From positions 1-36,807 of IMG/VR virus record IMGVR_UViG_3300007539_000062: 36,807 nucleotides of DNA; one strand, given 5' to 3'. Position numbers and translations under genes: made by a program. This document shows, in pieces, positions 16,929 through 24,989 of this stretch. The notes below the pieces were generated by a model. The model did not search any database. It was not told where the DNA came from and saw only the letters and a program-made list of their open reading frames with translations. This stretch comes from a virus. The stretch's first letter is position 1; each line of letters opens with the position of its first letter.

Positions 16929-17521
16929 TATGATAGTTGATAATTTCTGTTGATACCGATTCTGACGGCAACGTCATAATTGTCAAACATAGTTCTGTCA
17001 GAATGTGAACTGTCTGCATCCTCTAAGCGCGCACGAGCTTGGTACTCATCACGAGCTATAAGTGCTTCTAGTTCTTTACTTCCAACTAATCTAGATTGGA
17101 AAATTCTTGATGCACGTAAAACGATATATCTTCGTGCTTGTTCATAAAGTTCTTCCCAAGGTAGAAATACTGATACTTTTACAACTACATCTCCGTCGAA
17201 TAAATTTGTATTGTTCTTTCGGTCGAATAAATAATTACCTCTCATGGTAACATCTATATTCTTATCTATTGCATCAAGTGTAATTGCATCTTGCGGTACA
17301 CCGATACGCTTGTCACCCGCAGGTGATAAAGTTAATTTTGGTATTGAATTGAAATGCCAATCTTCTGATTGAACTTCTTTTGACACTTCGTTTAAAGTCG
17401 AAAGGGCTGTGGATGCGGAAACGGGTAATGCTACGGCATCACTAATAGTAGACACAGGTGCTTCACCTATGTGTGCTAACATGGAGTTAACTGCTTCGAG
17501 TTGAGTTGTAAGAATAGCCAT
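16928..17521 (-). CDS. Tail tubular protein A (T7 gp11-like)
   Basis: This 197-residue protein (T7 gp11 is 196) is the gatekeeper ring between portal and nozzle. MAILTTQLEAVNSMLAHIGE at the N-terminus, followed by PVSTISD, is characteristic. The frame opens further upstream to 17551, but those ten codons lie in the hairpin and T-tract of the terminator after the capsid gene, so the ATG at 17521 is the true start. No clear ribosome binding site precedes it. Because it lies after the terminator, it needs readthrough, as the T7 tail genes do after T-phi. Confidence 0.92.
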   Translation of the reverse strand: MAILTTQLEAVNSMLAHIGEAPVSTISDAVALPVSASTALSTLNEVSKEVQSEDWHFNSIPKLTLSPAGDKRIGVPQDAITLDAIDKNIDVTMRGNYLFDRKNNTNLFDGDVVVKVSVFLPWEELYEQARRYIVLRASRIFQSRLVGSKELEALIARDEYQARARLEDADSSHSDRTMFDNYDVAVRIGINRNYQLS

Positions 17522-17532
17522 AATATAAATTA

Positions 17533-17570
17533 AAATAAAAAACCCTCCCAAGGGTTAGCCAAGGGAGGGT
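17533..17570 (-). terminator. Rho-independent terminator after the capsid gene
   Basis: The minus strand has the stem ACCCTCCC / GGGAGGGT (17563-17570 and 17542-17549), an inner GG/CC pair in the loop, and a T-rich tract after it. It follows the capsid stop within about 10 bases and corresponds in position to the T7 late terminator after gene 10. Confidence 0.9.
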
Positions 17571-17578
17571 CGTTAAGA

Positions 17579-18619
17579 TTAAGCAACTACTTGGAAAGCT
17601 GCTTCAGGTCTTAGAACACCGTGTCCAACAGCGTACTTAGCTAAGAAAGCTGTACCCTGTTTAGTCATGATGTACTCAGACTCAGTAGCTAAATCAAGTA
17701 ATTTAACTGTACCAATCGCAGCTTTGTGTCCACCTAAGATTGGTAATACAGCTGAGAAGTCTTTGTCGTAACCTGAAGTTCCACCGTGTACGTTATTAGC
17801 GATACCTGTGTGGTTATCAGAACCTACACCTGAAGTAGCAGACAAGTCAACACCTGCGATGCTGTTAAGGTGATTTGATTTAACAACAGTCAAACCTGCT
17901 AATTCAGCGATTTTACCTGTAGCAACAGAACCATTGCCTTCAGCTGTGTCGCGGTTAATAGCAACGTTGTCAGTTGTAACAAGCTCGTAGTAACGGCTTG
18001 GGTCTAAGATAACGAAACGGTCTTCAGAAGGAACGTCGTTTTCGTCCATCTTTTGTTGTGCAACACCAATAATCTTGATGATGTCAGCAGCAGCAGTAGA
18101 TGTAGAGATTGACTCATTAGATAAGTCAACTGTGATACCGCCTTTAGCGCCTGTGAATGCAACGTCAGCAGCAGTATTCGCAGCAGCAACAAGAGTTTTC
18201 ATTGTTGCAAGGTCGAAACGTTTTGCTAATGCGCGTCCAAGCTCAGTTGAGTATACAGAACGAACGTCATAGTGATTTTTCAACTCATCAATATTAGCGA
18301 TGAATGTTGAAGCGATAAGCATATCGTCGATACCGATTGTACGCTCACCGTGTTTGATTTGTTGTGCGTAGCCGTTACTTGATTCAAGAACGTCTTCACC
18401 AACTGTGAAGTATTTCGCGTCGGCTGTGCCAATGACAGGGAATTGAGCCTCTTTACCTGAAGTAATTGTGCGAACGGTATGAAGGTCTTTCATAACATTA
18501 GCTTCTTCAAATGTAGTTAAGATTTCATTACTGAATACTTTGAGAAACAAAGCATCAGTTCCACCTGTAGCATTGATTTGACCTAAACGAGATACTGAGT
18601 TTACAGCTCCATTTGCCAT
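17579..18619 (-). CDS. Major capsid protein (T7 gp10A-like)
   Basis: This is a 346-residue capsid protein of HK97 fold (T7 gp10A is 345), starting MANGAVNSVSRLGQINATGG. Internal segments typical of T7-like capsids include LFLKVFSNEILTTFEE, HGERTIGIDDMLIAS and DRFVILDPSRYYEL, with RPEAAFQVV at the C-terminus. The start is set by the strongest ribosome binding site of the window (AAAGGAGA at 18629-18636, nine bases before the ATG). The gene is preceded by a gap of about 135 bases and followed at once by a terminator, consistent with high, separately controlled expression. Confidence 0.95.
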   Translation of the reverse strand: MANGAVNSVSRLGQINATGGTDALFLKVFSNEILTTFEEANVMKDLHTVRTITSGKEAQFPVIGTADAKYFTVGEDVLESSNGYAQQIKHGERTIGIDDMLIASTFIANIDELKNHYDVRSVYSTELGRALAKRFDLATMKTLVAAANTAADVAFTGAKGGITVDLSNESISTSTAAADIIKIIGVAQQKMDENDVPSEDRFVILDPSRYYELVTTDNVAINRDTAEGNGSVATGKIAELAGLTVVKSNHLNSIAGVDLSATSGVGSDNHTGIANNVHGGTSGYDKDFSAVLPILGGHKAAIGTVKLLDLATESEYIMTKQGTAFLAKYAVGHGVLRPEAAFQVVA

Positions 18620-18754
18620 AGTTTTATATCTCCTTTAATTGAGGGTTATTATTTATTGTTATGTTTTTGTCCTTTCACACATTTCCATTAATGTTATCCC
18701 TCGCAAGGGGCATTAGCTTACTTTGTATTATTGCGACTAAATTGATTAGAAGAA
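18620..18754 (-). promoter_or_regulatory. Capsid leader region with strong ribosome binding site
   Basis: This gap holds AAAGGAGATATAAAACT directly before the capsid ATG, close to the T7 gene 10 leader in form. Further upstream is a small hairpin CCCT-TGCG-AGGG (minus strand, near 18700). A late phage promoter is expected here, but I cannot identify one because no sequence is shared with other gaps. Confidence 0.6.
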
Positions 18755-18883
18755 TTACTTCTTCTTTTTCTTAGGAAAGCCTTTCTTCATATTAGAATAG
18801 GATTTCTTAGAAACGGTTGAATTCTTTTTACTGCGACTTATTCCTAGTCGTTTACGTCTATTTATATTTTCGTATAAGCTCAT
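18755..18883 (-). CDS. Very basic 42-residue protein upstream of the capsid gene
   Basis: The frame runs from the ATG at 18883 to the TAA at 18755, two bases after the stop of the preceding basic protein gene. The sequence begins MSLYENINRRKRLGISRSKK and ends MKKGFPKKKKK, so nearly half of it is Lys or Arg. It has no recognised domain. It could bind DNA or the acidic scaffold, but that is a guess based on charge and position. The tight spacing and the full-length open frame support it as a gene. Confidence 0.55.
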   Translation of the reverse strand: MSLYENINRRKRLGISRSKKNSTVSKKSYSNMKKGFPKKKKK

Positions 18884-18885
18884 AA

Positions 18886-19146
18886 TTATCTACACTTCCA
18901 TCTACGTAACGCTAGTGCCTTACGGGTTGGTCTACCTTTAGAGTCTTTCATTGCTCCTTTTGCACCTTTCATTCTTGCACAAAAAGAGCGCCTACGAGCG
19001 GCGCGCTTACCTTTTGGATTACTTTCTGTAACAGGGGCTTTTAGATTACTACCCGTCTTAGAGTTGTAATATTTTCTTCCTGCTGCGGTAAGTCCACCTT
19101 TCTTTGACTTATGTTTACTTCGTAGTGAGACTCCTTTTCGTTTCAT
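18886..19146 (-). CDS. Basic conserved phage protein (DUF6321-like)
   Basis: This is an 86-residue, strongly basic protein. The segments KKGGLTAAGRKYYNSKTGSN, KAPVTESNPKGKRAARRRSF-CAR and KDSKGRPTRKALALRRWKCR match a small family I know from many marine phages and think is called DUF6321. Two Cys residues are present (CAR and the near-terminal KCR). Its function is unknown. It lies between the three-helix membrane protein and a second basic gene, just before the capsid gene. Confidence 0.7.
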   Translation of the reverse strand: MKRKGVSLRSKHKSKKGGLTAAGRKYYNSKTGSNLKAPVTESNPKGKRAARRRSFCARMKGAKGAMKDSKGRPTRKALALRRWKCR

Positions 19147-19148
19147 TA

Positions 19149-19538
19149 TTATTTAATTTGTGATGAACCAAAGTAGAAACCAATGATTGCATATAATGCT
19201 TGTATCACAGATGGGTGAAGCAAAAAGCCGTCTTGAGTTTCATAAACGTCTTTAGCGAATATCCACCAACCTTTGGTAACTTCTACAGTTACACCTTGTT
19301 CTGAGAAAGCCATAATGAATGGTACAACAACAATCGCAAACAATACGGTTGCTACAATACCTCGACGTACCCACACACCACCACGCCCTGCGGCACGGTC
19401 TGCGCTGTCGTCAGCTGCCTTTTGTTTAGACAGCATCATTTTAACTTGAGCTTGTTGAGCTTGAACCATAGAGCCAATCAGCTTGAATATAAATCCGCTG
19501 ACTCCACCGCCAAGCATTGCTAATAAAGATTGTTCCAT
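19149..19538 (-). CDS. Membrane protein between scaffold and capsid genes, possible holin
   Basis: This 129-residue protein has an N-terminal hydrophobic or amphipathic stretch (about residues 5-24), a clear membrane helix (GIVATVLFAIVVVPFIMAF, about 60-78) preceded by basic VWVRRG, and a C-terminal hydrophobic segment (VIQALYAIIGFYFG, 111-124). The pattern resembles three-segment holin-like proteins of alphaproteobacterial phages and gene transfer agents. The location in the head gene block is unusual for a holin, and a membrane role in head assembly or ejection is equally possible. Confidence 0.5.
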   Translation of the reverse strand: MEQSLLAMLGGGVSGFIFKLIGSMVQAQQAQVKMMLSKQKAADDSADRAAGRGGVWVRRGIVATVLFAIVVVPFIMAFSEQGVTVEVTKGWWIFAKDVYETQDGFLLHPSVIQALYAIIGFYFGSSQIK

Positions 19539-19540
19539 AA

Positions 19541-20308
19541 TTAATCTAAGTTTGAGACTGCAAGACGTTGTTGAACTTCTTGTCTGTATCCTGCATCGGT
19601 TTGATATTGTTTAGAGCGCATAGCTTGTGTAACCTGTGCGCGAGATGTGAATGGTGCAACTGCTGAACCATTAGTTGAGCCTTGCATTGGAGTAACAGGG
19701 TTTCCACCTTTGTATTGTTGATACAATGCTCTTACAGCAAACTTTGCTTGTTCTATTGTACCACTCTCAACTGTTTGGTTGTATGCTTCTAAATCAGCAT
19801 CATCAAGATTTTGTCCTGCCCATTCTGACATAGCTTCGTATTCGGATTTACCTCCGATTGTATTGAATATGTCATTTGACTGTTTATCTACGATTGCTTC
19901 TTGACCTGCAATATAAGAATCTACCATCTCTTTGGAGATACCCATTTCGCCTAATTGGTTGTAAGTATCTTGTGATAACTCACCACTTTCAATATATTCG
20001 TCGTTAGCAATAGATACTATATCAGGAGTACCTGTTGATGTTTCTTCTACTGATTCAGAAGTTTCTGCTTCTTCTTCGCTACCACTAGATTGTTTAGTTT
20101 CTAGTTCAGCGTAAGCCTTCGCCATATCTTCGGCGGAACTAAATTTTTCAGGTAGCCACTCAGGGCGTTCTGAAGAACTAGGTATTGGCTGTTCTTCCAC
20201 TACGGGATTTTCAGCCGCTTTAGCGTCGATTGCCGCTGCTTCCTGTTCGAGAGTAATATTCTCTGAAGGAGTTTTATCGTTTATAACGTTTTGTTCGTAT
20301 TCTGCCAT
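19541..20308 (-). CDS. Scaffolding (capsid assembly) protein, T7 gp9-like
   Basis: This 255-residue protein (T7 gp9 is 307) has an acidic N-terminal two thirds rich in Glu and Ser (for example SGSEEEAETSESVEETSTG). A basic, Gln-rich helical C-terminus (SRAQVTQAMRSKQYQ, YRQEVQQRLAV) follows and is the expected capsid-binding part. It lies two bases after the portal stop. Order portal-scaffold-capsid is that of T7, here with three extra small genes before the capsid. Confidence 0.88.
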   Translation of the reverse strand: MAEYEQNVINDKTPSENITLEQEAAAIDAKAAENPVVEEQPIPSSSERPEWLPEKFSSAEDMAKAYAELETKQSSGSEEEAETSESVEETSTGTPDIVSIANDEYIESGELSQDTYNQLGEMGISKEMVDSYIAGQEAIVDKQSNDIFNTIGGKSEYEAMSEWAGQNLDDADLEAYNQTVESGTIEQAKFAVRALYQQYKGGNPVTPMQGSTNGSAVAPFTSRAQVTQAMRSKQYQTDAGYRQEVQQRLAVSNLD

Positions 20309-20310
20309 AA

Positions 20311-21852
20311 TTACTGTTCACCTTGCATGGTTTCATCTGCTGATTGATTTATTGTATCAGAAATAGCTTTAATCCCTGCGGGCGCTGCTTTCTGCATTAG
20401 TTGCATTTGTTGTGCTTGCTGTGCTTCAGCTTGCATAGCTTGCGCGTCTTTAATAAGACCATCTGTCTTGATACCAAGCGCAGTAGCCCTACGTGCGAAA
20501 TATTCATTTACATTAACAAACTGTGCTACAGCTTGAGCGCCAACTATTTGCGCCGCTCCTGCTAAGAACAAGTCAAGTTTCTGTAAATCATTTCCTCTTC
20601 CTAATGCTTCAACACCTGTAATAATAACAGGATTTACAACATCTTTAGGAAGCTTCGGTAGTTTCTTAGTTTTATTAAGAACTTCCAAAAGTCTATTAAC
20701 AAGCGGTAGTTGTAATTCATTACTTAATAACGAATACAAACCTCCTAGAGCAGACTCTAGTTCTTGTGATAACATTCTAATCTCTTCTGCTGTAACACGG
20801 TCAGCGTTACGAACAACACCTGATGTTAACAAGAATGCTTGTCCTAGTCGCTCTTTGATAACGTTGATGGTTTCTTGAGCAACTCTAAAGTCATTTTGTT
20901 TTTGTGTTTGTAGTACAGTAACATCAGCAGCGTTACCTTGTACTATAGCACCGTTAGGAGACTCAGCTAATTGTTTAGGACGTGTAGTACCGTTAGGATT
21001 AACTAAGAACAATGTCTTAGCGGCTACTGCTGAACCTTCGACAATAGCTTGTGTAAGTGCTTCTAAAGATTGTAAGTCACCTAAGTATTCTTCTACATAA
21101 CCACGTCCGTAATCTTCGCCGTCTATTTTAGAAAATCTGAGAGCAATGAACGGAGATTTATCAATATCAAACGTACCTTCAGTTTCAGGAACACGTACTC
21201 CATTAATATCTTGAAATAGATGCCATTTATTATCTTCCCTAACACAAGCAGTAAACAGATTACATTTATCACTAGGTGGTTTACCTGAAGCGAGAGATGC
21301 TTGCTTAATATTTTCAGGGAGGGCTTCATATGCTACTTCTTCTTTGGTTGCTATTTTAATTACATTACCCATTGGGTCACGTTTAACAACATAGCGGTCG
21401 AGATGGAATACACGCATACCACCGTCTTGTGGAATGTATATTAGTGCATTACCTGTAACAACAAGCTGTTTAAGTGCTTCATGAATACCTACTCTGTAGG
21501 ATTGTTGAGAGATTTCACTCATTACAGTTTCTTCAACTTGTTGTAATGATTTTTCTATCTCACTTATTAATTGGTCGTCTGCTCCTTCTTCTTGAATAGC
21601 AAACTTATCAATGTTTAATCTAAAAAATGGGGCGTTAGGTGGGAGTAATGCGAGCAGTAATTTAGATGCAAGGTTGTTCACACCGCGCGCACCTACGCCC
21701 GCAAAAGGAGTTTCTAGCCTACTTGAAGCGCCGAAGCCTTCATCAGGCATGATGTAAGGGAGTGTAAGTTTGGAGCAAGTGCGCGCTCTTTCCAAATATG
21801 AAACTCTATCGCCTTCACATTTGGTATATATTGATTCTGCTGTATAGTGCAT
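20311..21852 (-). CDS. Portal protein (T7 gp8-like head-tail connector)
   Basis: This 513-residue protein (T7 gp8 is 536) forms the twelvefold ring through which DNA is packaged and ejected. Characteristic segments are TLPYIMPDEGF near residue 31, GVGARGVNNLASKLLLALLP near 52-71 and FLLTSGVVRNADRVTAEEIR near 340-360. The C-terminus is Gln- and Ala-rich (MQAEAQQAQQMQLMQ). It starts with ATG four bases after the preceding stop. Confidence 0.95.
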   Translation of the reverse strand: MHYTAESIYTKCEGDRVSYLERARTCSKLTLPYIMPDEGFGASSRLETPFAGVGARGVNNLASKLLLALLPPNAPFFRLNIDKFAIQEEGADDQLISEIEKSLQQVEETVMSEISQQSYRVGIHEALKQLVVTGNALIYIPQDGGMRVFHLDRYVVKRDPMGNVIKIATKEEVAYEALPENIKQASLASGKPPSDKCNLFTACVREDNKWHLFQDINGVRVPETEGTFDIDKSPFIALRFSKIDGEDYGRGYVEEYLGDLQSLEALTQAIVEGSAVAAKTLFLVNPNGTTRPKQLAESPNGAIVQGNAADVTVLQTQKQNDFRVAQETINVIKERLGQAFLLTSGVVRNADRVTAEEIRMLSQELESALGGLYSLLSNELQLPLVNRLLEVLNKTKKLPKLPKDVVNPVIITGVEALGRGNDLQKLDLFLAGAAQIVGAQAVAQFVNVNEYFARRATALGIKTDGLIKDAQAMQAEAQQAQQMQLMQKAAPAGIKAISDTINQSADETMQGEQ

Positions 21853-21856
21853 ATTA

Positions 21857-22093
21857 TTATTCTAAATTAATGTTTAATTCATCGACTAAAACTGCTTCTT
21901 CCTCTTCAGTTAAAGTAGTGTAATCGGTAACGTCTAAACCCCATTCGCCGTCATCAGTAAGTATAGGAGCAGTAGTTGCTCTAGTTGTATTAACTGTAGG
22001 GTCTTGCCAATAAGGTAAATTAAGAGCTTGTCCTTCAACATCAGCTCTATCCGAAGCTTCTTGTTCTGTTTGAAATATTAAATATTTATACAT
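21857..22093 (-). CDS. Small conserved protein of unknown function before the portal
   Basis: This 78-residue acidic protein begins MYKYLIFQTEQEASDRADVE and ends with TTLTEEEEAVLVDELN. I have a recollection of such MYKYLIF-type small proteins in marine phages near structural genes, but no function is known. One base separates it from the lectin-like gene stop and four bases from the portal start, so it is co-transcribed with the virion genes. Confidence 0.65.
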   Translation of the reverse strand: MYKYLIFQTEQEASDRADVEGQALNLPYWQDPTVNTTRATTAPILTDDGEWGLDVTDYTTLTEEEEAVLVDELNINLE

Positions 22094-22094
22094 A

Positions 22095-23030
22095 TTAGTA
22101 ATGAGCTGACAATCTTGTGTGAACTTCTGTTCGTTCTTCTGTTGTTAAAATCTTATTAAATAATGCAGCGCATTTAAAACGATACCTATTATCGCCTAGT
22201 TCTATTCTACCTATCTCAATGTCGTTATCTACAGTATTAGTATTTACGTCAATTTCTTGTGTACCATCAACAAACATATTAATATCAGTTGATGTTACTC
22301 CTGCAATAGGTAGCCTTTGTATTTCAGCTATGTATGTTTTAAGGGTAGTGGGGAATGTATCGTGGTAATTCTGTTCATAGGTGAAATCATCGTCTCTTAT
22401 ACTTACCCCAATGTCATCTGTAAGCGATGCGTTTTTTATTGCTATTGCTTTATGTTTAGCTTGGATTGCTGTAGCAGGACTTGTAGTGTCTCTTAATGTG
22501 AACATTGTTCTACCTGAAGCAGGTAACTCGTACATTGAACTTCCTTTCTTTCTAGCACCTAAAACGAAAGTTGTATGGCTATCTATAGTATTATCTTGAA
22601 ACGCACTTTCAATTTTAGATTTAGCTCCATCAGCTATAGAAAATAAGCTTGTGTATTGATAATATCCTGCTTGGTCGGGTCTTATCTCGTTTGTATTAGG
22701 GTCGTAAAAATGATACAAACTTGAAACAACGTGAGTTAAATCTAAATCGGAATCGCCTTTTTGATTATATATTTTCGATATTCTTGCATAACTTGCGCTA
22801 CTTCCTGCCCATGAGCTAAATGTACCGTCCGTTAATTCTGTTGCGGTGAAATCCCTTTCAGAAGGAGTTGCATTGTAAACAAACATTCTAACCACAGCAT
22901 TACCTGTGCCTAGCATATCAACGCTCCCATAGACTGCAAAAGCGTCGTCAAATACATTTTTAACGACTTCAACTTGCCCAACCTTTTGCGGTTGCACAAG
23001 CGCTGTTACTTGGGAGCTAACTTGGGTCAT
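22095..23030 (-). CDS. Lectin-like (LamG / concanavalin-type) structural protein
   Basis: This is a 311-residue, beta-rich protein. After an N-terminal segment (residues 1-25, possible anchor), a domain runs to the end with ARISKIYNQKGDSDLDLTHV (compare the IYDQSG motif of arabinofuranosidase-like folds) and ends with IGRIELGDNRYRFKCAALFN, then KILTTEERTEVHTRL. That closing pattern is typical of laminin-G-like domains. No catalytic residues can be assigned. Its position just before the portal gene suggests a virion surface protein, perhaps a head decoration that binds sugars. This is a fold-level call. Confidence 0.55.
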   Translation of the reverse strand: MTQVSSQVTALVQPQKVGQVEVVKNVFDDAFAVYGSVDMLGTGNAVVRMFVYNATPSERDFTATELTDGTFSSWAGSSASYARISKIYNQKGDSDLDLTHVVSSLYHFYDPNTNEIRPDQAGYYQYTSLFSIADGAKSKIESAFQDNTIDSHTTFVLGARKKGSSMYELPASGRTMFTLRDTTSPATAIQAKHKAIAIKNASLTDDIGVSIRDDDFTYEQNYHDTFPTTLKTYIAEIQRLPIAGVTSTDINMFVDGTQEIDVNTNTVDNDIEIGRIELGDNRYRFKCAALFNKILTTEERTEVHTRLSAHY

Positions 23031-23031
23031 C

Positions 23032-23310
23032 TTACTTTTCTAATGATTGAACATTAAGGGATAAGTTTCCATCAATGTTTGCAACAACAACTCTAAGTGT
23101 AGTTGGTGATGTTACAAACTTAAAACCACCACTTTCAGCTAAAGAGCCATCTTTTAGGTCAACAAAAGCTGAACCTATTTTTTGTTGTAGTTTGATTGTG
23201 GTACTCGCACCGAATGTTCCTGAAACTAAGAATACACCCTCACCTCCGTTCCACTCGAAATCTGTATTTCCGTTGGAGGAGATTGTAGCGATTTTACCGA
23301 AACCGTTCAT
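23032..23310 (-). CDS. Small beta-rich protein, putative virion component
   Basis: This 92-residue protein has an alternating strand pattern: ATISSNGNTDFEWNGGEGVF, TTIKLQQKIG, FVDLKDGSLAESGGFKFV and TLRVVVANIDGNLSLNVQ. It looks like a compact beta-sandwich of the kind found in decoration or fiber proteins. The ATG overlaps the stop of the Pro-rich gene by one base, and one base separates its stop from the lectin-like gene, so the three are probably translated together. I do not recognise the family with certainty. Confidence 0.6.
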   Translation of the reverse strand: MNGFGKIATISSNGNTDFEWNGGEGVFLVSGTFGASTTIKLQQKIGSAFVDLKDGSLAESGGFKFVTSPTTLRVVVANIDGNLSLNVQSLEK

Positions 23311-23516
23311 TATGAATAGTTTGCGCCTGTTCCACCGCTAACACCTGTGCCGACGGTAGGACGTTTAATAGTTAATGAACCTACACCCATCTTTTTAGAT
23401 GCAGCTTTAGTTAGTTTACCGCCTGCTTTATCTAGCTTCTTAACCTTTTTGGTTGGAGGAGGAGGAGGAGCAGGAGGTTTTGGCGGTTCAGGTATATCGG
23501 GAGTTGATAAACACAT
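23310..23516 (-). CDS. Pro-rich small virion protein (T7 gp6.7-like)
   Basis: This 68-residue protein begins MCLSTPDIPEPPKPPAPP and continues with a basic stretch (TKKVKKLDKAGGKLTKAASK), then GVGSLTIKRP and a Gly-rich end. T7 gp6.7, a small virion protein, also begins MC-S-P and has a similar basic, then LKV-type, layout and lies in the same place, before the portal gene. The similarity is in pattern only, so the assignment is moderate. Confidence 0.55.
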   Translation of the reverse strand: MCLSTPDIPEPPKPPAPPPPPTKKVKKLDKAGGKLTKAASKKMGVGSLTIKRPTVGTGVSGGTGANYS

Positions 23517-23519
23517 AAT

Positions 23520-23708
23520 TTATTCCGTTGTTAATATATTTTCAGTTTGTTCTTCGCGTTTAGCGCGCAGAAAGTTTACTACAGAGCGTTGACCATAGTC
23601 ATAATCAAGTTGTCTTATGTTTTGATTAGGAGCATAATCCTTTTTTGGAAAGACTTCTTCTAGCTTATCTAGTAAGTCTTGAGGAACATTTGGGAATGGG
23701 TCACTCAT
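23520..23708 (-). CDS. Small conserved protein of unknown function
   Basis: This 62-residue protein begins MSDPFPNVPQDLLDKLEEVF and has IRQLDYDYGQRSVVNFLRAK near residues 31-50. It has no recognised domain. It is the first gene of the virion block, 17 bases after the DUF5664-like gene and three bases before the Pro-rich gene. Confidence 0.6.
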   Translation of the reverse strand: MSDPFPNVPQDLLDKLEEVFPKKDYAPNQNIRQLDYDYGQRSVVNFLRAKREEQTENILTTE

Positions 23709-23725
23709 ATAATTTTCATATAAGC

Positions 23726-24103
23726 CTATTTTCTAGGGAAAGTTATGTCGTCTAAGTCCTTGGGAAGCTTGCCTTTATCAATCCATTCTTTCGTTTGAAT
23801 AAGGCACATTGCATTCCATATGATAGCTCCGCCGTGGTCTTCGGCTGTATCACCTTCCATGAATTGCCATAGATGACGATATAAGCTGTCAATATAACGA
23901 GACATAGGTATACCCTTCTGCCAATTATCTCTTCCATATTTCGTTGCTCCGTCTTCAAAGCGCTTAGATACTGCACGTAGAGCGGATATAGGTATGAGAC
24001 TAGGCATACCTTTACCGAACATTGCATCACGTACTGCGCCTGTATCAAACTCAGAGCGTTTGCCTGAGTCAGGTAGTGTTGGTTCTATTTTGTTGGTGTC
24101 CAT
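23726..24103 (-). CDS. DUF5664 / dATP-dGTP diphosphohydrolase-like protein
   Basis: This 125-residue protein has the features of the DUF5664 family: LIPISALRAVSKRFEDGATK, KYGRDNWQKGIPMSRYIDSL, YRHLWQFMEGD and EDHGGAIIWNAMCLIQTKEW. The family is related to MazG-like all-alpha nucleotide pyrophosphohydrolases, and members have been annotated as dATP/dGTP diphosphohydrolase. The conserved Glu and Asp residues in FEDGATKYG and GDTAEDHGG are candidates for metal binding. It overlaps the exonuclease gene by 19 bases, so a role in nucleotide pool shaping during replication is likely. The substrate cannot be read from the sequence. Confidence 0.7.
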   Translation of the reverse strand: MDTNKIEPTLPDSGKRSEFDTGAVRDAMFGKGMPSLIPISALRAVSKRFEDGATKYGRDNWQKGIPMSRYIDSLYRHLWQFMEGDTAEDHGGAIIWNAMCLIQTKEWIDKGKLPKDLDDITFPRK

Positions 24104-24819
24104 AATTTTATTTCTTTCGTGTTAAAATCGTAATCGTCTTTTTGTAAGATGTAGGCAAGACGCGCATTCATTAAGGCTTCATCTTCCGATTGACCTTTCT
24201 TAGTATAAGCGTCAACTACAGTTTGCCAAACGTAGCCATTCTTGTCGAGTAATTTACGCGCTGTAATAGCGCCTATTCCTGAACAGCCTGCATAGCCGTC
24301 TACAGTATCGCCTGCTAGTGCTTGTACAAGATGAAACTGTGAAGCTTCTTCTTTATTATTTTTAATAACTTCATCTTTTAAATGATTATACCAACGTATT
24401 GGTAATGTATTAAAATCTTTGTCACCGCTAACAGCAATATACTTTCGTGGATGTTTGGTACAAAGAATACCAATCAAGTCATCCGCTTCCATATTCTCAG
24501 CAACTGTTGTTTCGTAGTTCTTAGCAACATACTCACGAATGAACTTTAAACCCATAGGCTTACGTTTATCTTTACGGTTAGCTTTATAAAGAGGAAACAA
24601 ATCATTTCTGAATGTTAGTTTAGGAGAGAATATAATATGTACATTATCGACTTTAGTTTTGTTAATAATGTTTTTAATAAACGAACTAACTTCTGCGACT
24701 AAACTAGATTCAGTTGAATGTAGCGTCCACAAGTCGTCTGTCCATTTAGTTTCTACTTCTGAAGCGAAGCAGGCGCGGTATGCCATCATATCGCCGTCAA
24801 TTATTGCTGTTGTTTCCAT
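24085..24819 (-). CDS. 5'-3' exonuclease (FEN-like, functional analogue of T7 gp6)
   Basis: This 244-residue nuclease of the FEN/PIN-like family has IIDGDMMAYRA at the N-terminus (Asp8, Asp10), MEADDLIG (about 110-117), VSGDKDFNTLP (130-140) and a helix-three-turn-helix-like region AGDTVDGYAGCSGIGAITA (169-187). It would remove RNA primers and degrade host DNA, as gp6 does in T7. The start overlaps the previous small gene by 19 bases. Confidence 0.88.
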   Translation of the reverse strand: METTAIIDGDMMAYRACFASEVETKWTDDLWTLHSTESSLVAEVSSFIKNIINKTKVDNVHIIFSPKLTFRNDLFPLYKANRKDKRKPMGLKFIREYVAKNYETTVAENMEADDLIGILCTKHPRKYIAVSGDKDFNTLPIRWYNHLKDEVIKNNKEEASQFHLVQALAGDTVDGYAGCSGIGAITARKLLDKNGYVWQTVVDAYTKKGQSEDEALMNARLAYILQKDDYDFNTKEIKLWTPTK

Positions 24820-24989
24820 TTCTTTATAGTGTGTTTAATAGTTAAGATTTCATCCTCTAAGATATGTTGGTCTTTTATTAGATTTCTGAAATCGTGTTGT
24901 AAGCGTCCTAGCTTAACTTCTTTTTTATTAAGACGGTCACGTAGTCCGTCGATGTAAGCTTCAGTTAACTCTTTATCTAAATCAGGCAT
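24801..24989 (-). CDS. Small helical protein of unknown function between polymerase and exonuclease
   Basis: This 62-residue protein begins MPDLDKELTEAYIDGLRDRL and is helical and Lys/Glu-rich, with a probable coiled coil to the end (ILTIKHTIKKWKQQQ). The ATG at 24989 overlaps the DNA polymerase stop as TAATG, so I prefer it over an in-frame ATG six codons upstream. Its end overlaps the exonuclease gene. No domain is recognised. Confidence 0.6.
   Translation of the reverse strand: MPDLDKELTEAYIDGLRDRLNKKEVKLGRLQHDFRNLIKDQHILEDEILTIKHTIKKWKQQQ

Noticed and set aside
24822-24831. CACTATAAAG on the minus strand just before the exonuclease start, as a T7-type promoter
   Set aside because: It is a single copy inside the coding sequence of a small gene and its flanks match no other site.
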